A DNA stretch of 64,000 nt, taken from NCBI RefSeq assembly GCF_022376835.1, contig NZ_CP084606.1, forward strand, positions 1,172,501 through 1,236,500. Reading direction: 5' to 3'. Each line of letters opens with the position of its first letter. Within the stretch, counting starts at the first letter, position 1. The position numbers and the translations under genes were made by a program. This document shows, in pieces, positions 57,412-64,000 of the stretch. The DNA is from Brucepastera parasyntrophica. Its GTDB lineage: Bacteria; Spirochaetota; Spirochaetia; Treponematales; Treponemataceae. The notes under the pieces are model-generated. The model ran no database searches. It was not told where the DNA came from and saw only the letters and a list, made by a program, of their open reading frames with translations.

Positions 57412-57480
57412 TTGACATTTTTTATATAAGTTTTATATATTTGGTTTATATGTTTGAACGTTTAAACTATTAAACCATTA
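57412..57480 (+). promoter_or_regulatory. Promoter of RND-LolA-OMP operon with operator-like repeats
   Basis: TTGACA (57412-57417), 16 bases, TATATA (57434-57439). Just after it, GTTTGAAC-GTTTAAAC-TATTAAAC (about 57452-57475) is a cluster of overlapping inverted repeats that could bind the divergent ArsR regulator. Confidence 0.6.
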
Positions 57481-57494
57481 ACGGAGGCTATTGT

Positions 57495-60260
57495 ATGCAA
57501 AAAAGGGTATTCAGGCAGCCCTGGATTATAATTACAGTCTGTCTTGCGCTCACTGTATTTTTTTCCCTGCAGCTTGGAAACGTGGAAATTGACAATTCGC
57601 TGCGGCAGTATTTTCCGCAGCAGCATGAATCGTACAAACGGTTTAAAGCGATGGAAGATGATTTCGGCAGCACCGAAATGCTGAGTATCATTATCCAGGC
57701 TAAAAGCGGAACGATACTGACACCCGAATATCTTGAGATAATCGGACGCATCACCGGACGGGCGGAAGAAGCTGATTTCGTTAATGAAATCACGTCCCTG
57801 ACCAATGTGGATTACATTCAGGTTGAAGACGGAAGCCTTACCGCGGGAAGTCTCATACCGGCGGAATATACAGGATCAACGGAAGATATTGTTTTAATAC
57901 GCCAGAAACTCAGCGACTGGCCCGATATGTACAACCGGGTTATTATTTCGGATGATCTGAAAAGTACACAGATGGCGGTCACTGTCGAAGAAACCCTGAG
58001 TTCTGTCCAAAAGCAGACTGTCCTTGATAACCTGCGTGGGATAGTCCGGGAAGAAGCGGATAATCCTAATCTGTCGGTCCTCTTTACCGGTGACATCGTT
58101 GTAAGCGAAAATGCGCAGAAATTTATGCTTTCCGATTTAATTGTGCTTATCCCTCTGGTAGTACTGGTATTGCTCATCTGTCTTTTTCTTTCATTCAAAT
58201 CCCTTGACGGAACCCTGCTGCCTCTGGTTACTGTGCTTATGAGTTCTATATGGTCGGTTGGCATCATGGCTATGCTGAACATTACTTTTACCATTGTGTC
58301 GAGTGTTATTCCGGTTGCCCTGATTGCGGTGGGTTCAGCCTACGGCATCCATGTTCTCAATCATTATTATATAGCTCTTGAAAATGTCCGGGGTGAACTG
58401 ACAAGGGAACGGCACAGTGAAGTTATCATGGAAGGGCTGAAGAGCGTTCTTCCGGCAGTACTGCTTGCGGGCATTACAACAGTTGCCGGGTTTGTCTCCC
58501 TGGTAACAAGCCCGCTTGTTCCGCTGCGCAGCTTCGCCGTATTTACCGCGCTTGGTGTTGTTTTTTCTCTCCTGCTCGCAACAACTTTTATTCCCGCCCT
58601 TCTGATGGTAAAGCCGCTGAAAAATGTCGGAAAAAAAACAAAGTTGTTTTCACGGAAAACAAAAGCAGCTCAGGACGGAAAGGACACCGGCGGGGGAACC
58701 GTTTTGTCCGAAGCCGGCACGGATAAAAACCCTGCGGAAACTCCGGAAAGCCAGCAGAAAAAAAGAAAATCGCCTCTGTTCGCCATATACCGTACGCTTG
58801 CGGGGACGCCGGCCAGACTCGCCGTTACCTGCATAGCGATTGCTGTTCTGTCAGTGTTTGGCATACGGAAACTGGTGGTTGAGACTGCCCTTATAAATTA
58901 CTTTCCGGCGGACAGCGCAATGCGGCTGGACATAGATTTTGTTGATAAAGAATTCGCCGGTACAAACAGCATTTATTTTATTGTGAGTGGAAATGAAAAA
59001 GGCGATATGACAAGGTCCGAAATTCTTAAACCTCTTGATGATATGCAGGGCTACCTTACGGGAAAATACGGTGAAATAGGAAAGGTTGTTTCTTTTTCAA
59101 CATTCGTAAAAAGAATGAACCAGGTGATGCATATTCCGGAAGCGGCTGAATTCTATGAAACCGCCGGAGAAGCCGGTTTTGACAGTTTTGATAACACCGG
59201 CTTTTCCGCATTCGGGGAGGAAGATTTTTTTTACGGATCCTTTTATCAGGAAGACAAGTCAGCCGGATATGAAGCATTTATTGACCCCAACATTGAATAC
59301 AGCCGGCTTCTTTCGCAGCAGCTCTCGATCGGGGAAGGTCTCGCAATACTCAACAGGGCTTACGCACTTGCGGGAGGGAAAAACGCAGGGATCGAAGACA
59401 TTGTCCGTGAGCTTGAACGCGAACTGAATTATAACGGAACCGCGTATTATGAAATTCCCTGGGAGGTATCAAAGTATCCTGCCGCAACCCGGGAGGAGCT
59501 CAGTGATCTTGTATCCCAGTATCTCCTGCTGTTCAGCGGTTCGCTTGACAAGTTTATTGATGATTCGCTTCAGCCCCGGACAGTCAGGATGACTGTTCAG
59601 CTCAGAACAAGGAGTTCAAAAGCTATCGGCAATATTATTGATGATGCGAAGGAATACGCAGCAGCTTTTTTCCCGGACGGCTATAGGATTGAAGCCGCGG
59701 GAAACGCGGAACTTGAATACACAATGACAAACATGATTATTTCAAGCCAGTTAAGCAGTCTGTTATTTTCCCTGATAAGCGTGTTCATTATAATTGCCGT
59801 TTCATTTAAATCCCCGTTCGCGGGACTTATCGGCTGTGTACCTCTGCTTTTCAGTATTCTGCTGAATTATATGGCAATGGGTTTTCTGGGAATAAATCTT
59901 GATATGTTTACCAGCATTATTGCGTCAATAGCTGTTGGAGTCGGTATTGATTATACCATCCATTTTATGACCAATTACCGTGAGGAACGCGCGGTCTGTG
60001 ATGACCCGGAAAAAGTGATAAAGCGGACGCTCAAAAAAAGCGGGAGAGGAATTGTCACCAATGCTATGGCGGTCGGGTTCGGTTTTCTTGTACTGTGCTT
60101 TTCGGAATTTGTGGTACTCAGGTATATCGGAATTCTCGCCGCGGTAGTTATGTTCACCAGCTCTCTTCTTGCGATGACTGTTCTTCCGGGAATTTTAAAT
60201 ATGTTGGACCCGAAATTTATGAGGCGCAGTAAAAAAGGCCGGGGAAACCGGAACGAATAA
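57495..60260 (+). CDS. RND/MMPL-family exporter
   Basis: 921 residues in two similar halves, each a lone helix, a large periplasmic domain and a five-helix bundle with an MMPL/SSD signature (GSAYGIHVLNHYY in the first half, VGVGIDYTIHFMTNYREE in the second). The charged linker at about 375-430 (KKTKLFSRKTKAAQDGKDTG) is cytosolic. The family moves lipids or hydrophobic compounds out of the inner membrane using the proton gradient. The next two genes encode a LolA-like carrier and an outer-membrane protein, suggesting a lipid or lipoprotein route to the surface. ACGGAGG precedes ATG. Confidence 0.9.
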   Translation: MQKRVFRQPWIIITVCLALTVFFSLQLGNVEIDNSLRQYFPQQHESYKRFKAMEDDFGSTEMLSIIIQAKSGTILTPEYLEIIGRITGRAEEADFVNEITSLTNVDYIQVEDGSLTAGSLIPAEYTGSTEDIVLIRQKLSDWPDMYNRVIISDDLKSTQMAVTVEETLSSVQKQTVLDNLRGIVREEADNPNLSVLFTGDIVVSENAQKFMLSDLIVLIPLVVLVLLICLFLSFKSLDGTLLPLVTVLMSSIWSVGIMAMLNITFTIVSSVIPVALIAVGSAYGIHVLNHYYIALENVRGELTRERHSEVIMEGLKSVLPAVLLAGITTVAGFVSLVTSPLVPLRSFAVFTALGVVFSLLLATTFIPALLMVKPLKNVGKKTKLFSRKTKAAQDGKDTGGGTVLSEAGTDKNPAETPESQQKKRKSPLFAIYRTLAGTPARLAVTCIAIAVLSVFGIRKLVVETALINYFPADSAMRLDIDFVDKEFAGTNSIYFIVSGNEKGDMTRSEILKPLDDMQGYLTGKYGEIGKVVSFSTFVKRMNQVMHIPEAAEFYETAGEAGFDSFDNTGFSAFGEEDFFYGSFYQEDKSAGYEAFIDPNIEYSRLLSQQLSIGEGLAILNRAYALAGGKNAGIEDIVRELERELNYNGTAYYEIPWEVSKYPAATREELSDLVSQYLLLFSGSLDKFIDDSLQPRTVRMTVQLRTRSSKAIGNIIDDAKEYAAAFFPDGYRIEAAGNAELEYTMTNMIISSQLSSLLFSLISVFIIIAVSFKSPFAGLIGCVPLLFSILLNYMAMGFLGINLDMFTSIIASIAVGVGIDYTIHFMTNYREERAVCDDPEKVIKRTLKKSGRGIVTNAMAVGFGFLVLCFSEFVVLRYIGILAAVVMFTSSLLAMTVLPGILNMLDPKFMRRSKKGRGNRNE

Positions 60261-60312
60261 GCGCACAGGATGGAATTATATCCGGAAACGGAAATTTATT
60301 TTTAAGGAACAG

Positions 60313-60397
60313 TATAACCAAATAATAAATTATTTGACTATATCCGATTGAAACTGTTTCCGATGCAATGAATCGGTTAATTCATTACACCGGAAAC
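60313..60397. repeat. Double-hairpin element, copy 3
   Basis: TATAACCAAATAAT/AAATTATTTGACTA (imperfect, 60313-60340), linker TATCCGATTG, then GTTTCCGATGCAATGAAT...ATTCATTACACCGGAAAC (60356-60397). It lies 20 bases before the next start codon, the same distance as copy 2. Confidence 0.82.
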
Positions 60398-60416
60398 TTA
60401 AATTAATGGAGTATAT

Positions 60417-61223
60417 ATGAAACTGACTAAAAAAATGCCAGCGGCAAAGATACCCGCGCTTATACTGTGCGGCGTAATGGCTGCATTCCCGTTATTTGCC
60501 GGCGAAGCCGAAGTAACGGACGGACGCGCGGTAATCAAAAAATCGCATGACGCGCCCTCACCGTCATACACGCATACGCTGGTGCGGATGGAGCTGATAG
60601 AACAGAATGGAAACACTGAAACACGTGTGGTAGAAGAATGGGGAAAAGAGAAGGACGGTCTGAAATCAACGGTAATGGTCTTCAGGAGTCCGGCGTCGGT
60701 AAAAGATACACGGTTCCTCCAGATTGAAAACAAAGACAGGGCTGATGACAAATGGATTTATCTGCCCGCGCTCAGGACAACCCGGAGGATAGCGGCTTCG
60801 GAAGGAAGCAAGCCGTTTATGGGCACGGACGCCTCTTATGATGATATGAGTTCAAGAGAGGTCGATGACGATAGTCATGAACTACTGTCGGAAAAAAAAG
60901 CAAACGGATATGACTGCTGGGAGGTACGTTCAACTCCAAAAGACCCGTCTTCATCGGAATATTCGTACCGCATTGTCTGCATTGATAAGGAAACCCTGCT
61001 GCCCGTGTACAGTCAGATGTTTGATAAAAAAGGAAGGCTTTTGAAAGAACTCACCGTCGAAAACATCCGCAAGGTGCAGGAATATAATATACCGGTAAGT
61101 TCCCTTCTGAAAAATATACAGTCCGGCCATTCCACACGTATGGTTATCACAAATATTGAAGTCGACAAACCCGTGAGCGATTCGGTATTTACCCAGAACT
61201 TCCTGAACACCGGCCGGCCATAA
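60417..61223 (+). CDS. LolA-like outer-membrane lipoprotein-sorting protein
   Basis: 268 residues with signal peptide (ending FPLFAGEAE). The mature part matches the LolA-like family found beside RND/MMPL exporters: MELIEQNGNTETRVVEEWGKEKDG, SPASVKDTRFLQIENKDRADDKWIYLPALRTTRRI, then YDDMSSREVDDDSHELL and RIVCIDKETLLPVYSQMFDKKG. It probably carries a hydrophobic substrate through the periplasm between the exporter and the outer membrane. Start ATG follows GGAG. A double-hairpin repeat forms the leader. Confidence 0.87.
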   Translation: MKLTKKMPAAKIPALILCGVMAAFPLFAGEAEVTDGRAVIKKSHDAPSPSYTHTLVRMELIEQNGNTETRVVEEWGKEKDGLKSTVMVFRSPASVKDTRFLQIENKDRADDKWIYLPALRTTRRIAASEGSKPFMGTDASYDDMSSREVDDDSHELLSEKKANGYDCWEVRSTPKDPSSSEYSYRIVCIDKETLLPVYSQMFDKKGRLLKELTVENIRKVQEYNIPVSSLLKNIQSGHSTRMVITNIEVDKPVSDSVFTQNFLNTGRP

Positions 61224-61263
61224 CATTCAAAAAATCGGGTAATAAATTATTGGAGGAATTAAT

Positions 61264-62764
61264 ATGAAAAAAGAACGGTCCGGCTTGCCGCCGCGGTACT
61301 GCTCTGCTGTATCGCGGCATATCCCAGGATCCCTTTTCGGGCGAAGCCGATTCCGGATATTTTGACGGTCAGGAAGTTTTCGGCGGGTTTAATGATTTCG
61401 GTACTGAGGAAGTCTCGCCGTTTTCCTTCGGCGGCAGGGCTTCCTTTGATGCCAGGGCTATTGTCGGGGGCAGCGCCTATAAAGATTATTTTGACAGCGA
61501 CAAAAACGGAGATTTGATTTTTGCGTTTCCAAAACTCAATCTTGATTTTGGGTACGATGGTACGGCGTCGGAAATAAAAGCTTCTCTTAAATTTGACGCC
61601 GTCTCAATAAAAACATATCCCGAAGATATTCTTGAAGAGCTGACTATCAGACTGTTTGCCGGGAATTTCATAATCGAGGGCGGAAAAATGAAAATAGTCT
61701 GGGGCAAGGGGGACAAGCTCCATGTCATCGACAGCTTTAACGCGAATGATTATACAGATTTTATTTTTCCCGAATACATTGACCGCCGGATCGCCGAACC
61801 CATGTTCCGCGTTGTGTGGAACGCCCCTTTCGGAATGAAGGCCGAAGCTGTGTATACACCATTTATGACAGCTGACCGTTCCGCCTCTTCCGGGATATGG
61901 ATGCCGTCGGCTGTCACGGAGCTTGCCGGGACGGCCGCGGAAGTGCTTGGCGCCCAGGCCGCGGCCGCGCTTGCCTCAGGCGACGCCGCAGCGATAGCCT
62001 CCATACAGGCAAAGGCGGATACCATCATTCCTGAAACCGCTTCATTTGATTACGGTCAGGCAGGGCTTCGTCTTACCCATACCTTCGGGCCTGTGGACAT
62101 GGGGGTGTCCTGGTATGCGGGACATTACAAGCAGCCCACCGCTGATCTTTCCGGATATCTTACAGCGAAAGCGATGGAAGCCGCCGGCGTCCCAGACGCC
62201 CTGGCAGCCGATTCAGCCCTGCCCGCACTGCATTATGATTCGCTCCAGATTTTCGGTATCGAAGCCGCGGCCGCCGCGGGCCGGTTTAATCTGCGCGGAG
62301 AAGCAGCGTATTATCTTACCAGAGATATTAAGGGAGAGGACCCGTGGGTGCGGAACAGCAGCATTAACTGGGTCGCCGGTTTTGATGTTGATCTTCCTGT
62401 CCATAATTTCAATATCAATATACAGAACCAGGGAATGTATATTCTGCATAATGATAAAATAGGCAGCGGAGTCATTCCGCCGGGATATGATACCGACTAC
62501 AGGTCAAATGGCTATTATTCTTCCAACAGAATTGCGGTAGTTTTAAAGGACTCCTTTTTAAGGGACAAACTTGAGCTTTCCTGTAACTTTATCTGGGGAA
62601 TTGAAGGCAGGGAATTTCTTGTACAGCCGAAGATTTCATTTAACGCGGCGGACGGTTTATTCCTGACCCTGCAGGGCATATATGTAAACACCAATAAGGA
62701 CGGTGAATTTTACGATTACCGGAACAACAGTTTTATTCAGGCAGGATTAACTTATAAATTCTGA
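61264..62764 (+). CDS. Outer-membrane protein of RND-LolA operon (apparent frameshifts in leader)
   Basis: About 500 residues when read from ATG 61264. The intact part (from 61514) shows beta-barrel strands: FAFPKLNLDFGYDGTASEIK, FAGNFIIEGGKMKIVWGKGDKLHVID, DYTDFIFPEYIDRRIAEPMFRVVWNAPFGMKAEAVYTPF, and a terminal QAGLTYKF ending in Phe. KMKIVWGKGD and the strand pattern resemble DUF1302-like barrels that accompany RND/LolA pairs. The signal peptide appears once one A is added at AAAAAA 61267-61272 (MKKRTVRLAAAVLLCCIAA) and one base near 61319-61325. GGAGG precedes ATG. Last gene of the operon. Confidence 0.78.
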
Positions 62765-62780
62765 TTTTGAGCAGGAAAGC

Positions 62781-62824
62781 AAAAACGGCTTTTTCAAAAA
62801 CCGTGTAACGAAAAAGCCGTTTTG
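62781..62824 (+). terminator. Terminator of RND-LolA-OMP operon
   Basis: AAAACGGCTTTTTC and GAAAAAGCCGTTTT form a fourteen-base stem with a sixteen-base loop. Confidence 0.85.
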
Positions 62825-62837
62825 AATCAGCGGTTCT

Positions 62838-62903
62838 TATATGAACGACCGTTAACCCTTATATGAACAGTTGTTCATATAATAGGTGAACAACTGTTCA
62901 TAT
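62838..62903. repeat. Cluster of TATATGAACA-NN-TGTTCATATA operator-like palindromes
   Basis: A perfect 22-base inverted repeat (62860-62881: ten-base arms around GT), a second TGAACA-AC-TGTTCATATA (about 62887-62904) and a half-site TTATATGAACG (62838-62848). The core TGAACA-NN-TGTTCA is the classic ArsR/SmtB operator form. It lies between two converging genes, where no promoter is expected; it may also end the accA transcript. Confidence 0.7.
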
Positions 62904-62909
62904 ACTACT

Positions 62910-63847
62910 TTATGAGCATTCTTCATCTTCTTCGGTAAAATGCCCTATCTTGCTTATTTTCTGGTTCCGGTAGCGGACAAGCACCGCTGGATTGCGCGGC
63001 ATAAGGTCTTTCAGGTCACGGATTATCACATCCTTTATATTCGCGGCAGTCCCGGCGGGATCAAACTGGGCTCCTCCCTCCGGTTCTTTTATGATGCCGT
63101 TGCAGACTTTCATTTGAAGCAGGTCTTCCGATGTAATTTTCATCATAGCCGCCGCATGTTTTGCCTGGGAAGCATCGCGGAGCAGAATGGAAGCATATCC
63201 TTCAGGAGAAATAACGGAGTACACCGCGTTTTTAAGCATATAAATTTTATCCCCGACTCCGATTCCCAAAGCCCCGCCGGACCCGGCTTCGCCTATAATA
63301 ATGCAGATAACAGGGGTTTTCAGCTGGCTGAATTCACGCAGATTCACCGCGATGGCCTCTCCTATTCCGCGTTCTTCAGCGCCGAGCCCGGGATAGGCTC
63401 CCTGCGTATCAATAAGAGTGATAATCGGACGGTGGAATTTTTCAGCCTGTTTCGCGAGCCGGAGTGCTTTCCGGTAACCTTCCGGATTGGCCATGCCTCC
63501 GTTACGCTCCATTGTCTCTTTCAGATTGCGGCCCTTCTGATTGGCAATTATAGTAACAGGAATACTGTCTATAAATCCGATCCCGCCGATAAGCGCGGGG
63601 TCATCGCCATAGCAGCGGTCCCCGTGAAGTTCTATAAAATCTTCACAAATGTACTGGATAATATCAAGGGCGCGGGGCCGGTCAGGGTTCCGCGCAAGTT
63701 CGACCCGTTTCCAGGCATTCGCTGACTTGTTCTGTTCTTCGACTTTTTTGTGATGTTTTTTATTTCATCAGAAATATCGATTCCGGCTTTTTCGGCCAGC
63801 TTCTGCAATTCTTCAATACTCGATCTGACATTTTTCTGTGCACTCAT
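62910..63847 (-). CDS. accA: Acetyl-CoA carboxylase carboxyltransferase subunit alpha (one apparent frameshift)
   Basis: With AccD it transfers CO2 from biotin carrier protein to acetyl-CoA, the first step of fatty acid synthesis. About 312 residues after correction. Seen are [21 protein letters not shown] at the N-terminus, [15 protein letters not shown], then [42 protein letters not shown] and [15 protein letters not shown]. The frame breaks at TTTTTT 63744-63749 (A run on the coding strand); one more A joins [20 protein letters not shown]. As an essential gene it is presumably intact in the cell. Its ATG overlaps the accD stop (ATGA). Confidence 0.93.
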
Positions 63848-64000
63848 TTACCGCCTCCGGAAACACCATGGGCTTTCAGTAATTTCCTGAAAAGCTCCCT
63901 CTGCTCACTGCGAGGGACAACGTAATCAACAAAACCTTTTGCAAGCTGAAATTCCGCTCGCTGGAATCCGTCAGGCAGACTCTGTTTTATAGTTCCTTCA
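63844..64000 (-). CDS. accD: Acetyl-CoA carboxylase carboxyltransferase subunit beta, C-terminal end
   Basis: The last 52 residues of AccD enter from the window edge: [20 protein letters not shown] then [20 protein letters not shown], ending SGGGK. The conserved FQ-R-AEF-L-GFVD-VV-R pattern and the ATGA overlap with accA identify it. The zinc-binding and CoA-binding parts lie outside the window. Confidence 0.9.
   Translation of the reverse strand, partial: EGTIKQSLPDGFQRAEFQLAKGFVDYVVPRSEQRELFRKLLKAHGVSGGGK

Overview
The window reads as a spirochaete chromosome of the host-associated, anaerobic Treponema type. Supporting signs are a fliS-flgN flagellar chaperone pair behind a textbook sigma-28 promoter, a complete Rnf electron-transfer operon, a type III glutamine synthetase, a feoA-feoA-feoB iron operon, many lipoproteins with spirochaete-style lipoboxes, and FlgD-Ig/OmpA and UPF0164-like outer-membrane proteins. 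The genus is an inference from content; no rRNA is present. The only RNA gene found is tRNA-Leu(CAA).

Layout. 1-7.8 kb is housekeeping: ftsH (3' end cut by the window edge), a DUF362/ferredoxin protein, fliS-flgN, and feoB with two feoA genes. 8.3-13.0 kb is an accessory block. It holds a diversity-generating-retroelement (DGR) type reverse transcriptase and, downstream on the same strand, an adenine-rich template repeat encoding a C-type-lectin-like signature. A HigB/HigA-like toxin-antitoxin pair sits between them on the other strand. A repeat-rich lipoprotein is truncated exactly where the reverse transcriptase begins. Arrays of 20-bp TTACACA-N6-TGTGTAA hairpins bound the block, in opposite orientation at the two ends. 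13.0-25.4 kb carries a broken outer-membrane protein and a three-gene operon of very large lipoprotein adhesins (beta-helix GGGVY repeats, Ig-like regions, BspA-like leucine-rich repeats). 25.4-37.4 kb holds small lipoproteins, an ArsR/SmtB-cadA metal-efflux pair, glutamine synthetase, a GH18 protein, an AT-rich HNH-like gene, an AlkP-superfamily protein and a uracil/xanthine permease. 37.6-43.6 kb is one 1983-residue secreted amylase. 43.9-51.2 kb has a small beta-barrel protein and the rnfCDGEAB-era operon. 51.6-64 kb has an outer-membrane pair, an ArsR regulator divergent from an RND exporter / LolA-like / outer-membrane operon, and accD-accA.

Two themes cut across the window. First, at least four families of intergenic structured repeats recur: a 22-bp palindrome centred on ACCGGT (six copies, three on a 192-193 bp tandem period), a double-hairpin element (three copies), a roughly 155-bp terminator-bearing element (three copies) and the TTACACA arrays (three loci). 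Second, eighteen single-base frameshifts break otherwise intact genes, including glnA and accA. Every one is repaired by adding one base, nearly always in a homopolymer, which points to a systematic undercalling problem in this sequence rather than to real decay. Affected genes are annotated here over their corrected full span.

Several promoters (toxin, smtB-like gene, rnfC, probably the adhesin operon) place the -10 box 5-7 bases from the start codon with no ribosome-binding site, suggesting leaderless mRNAs.
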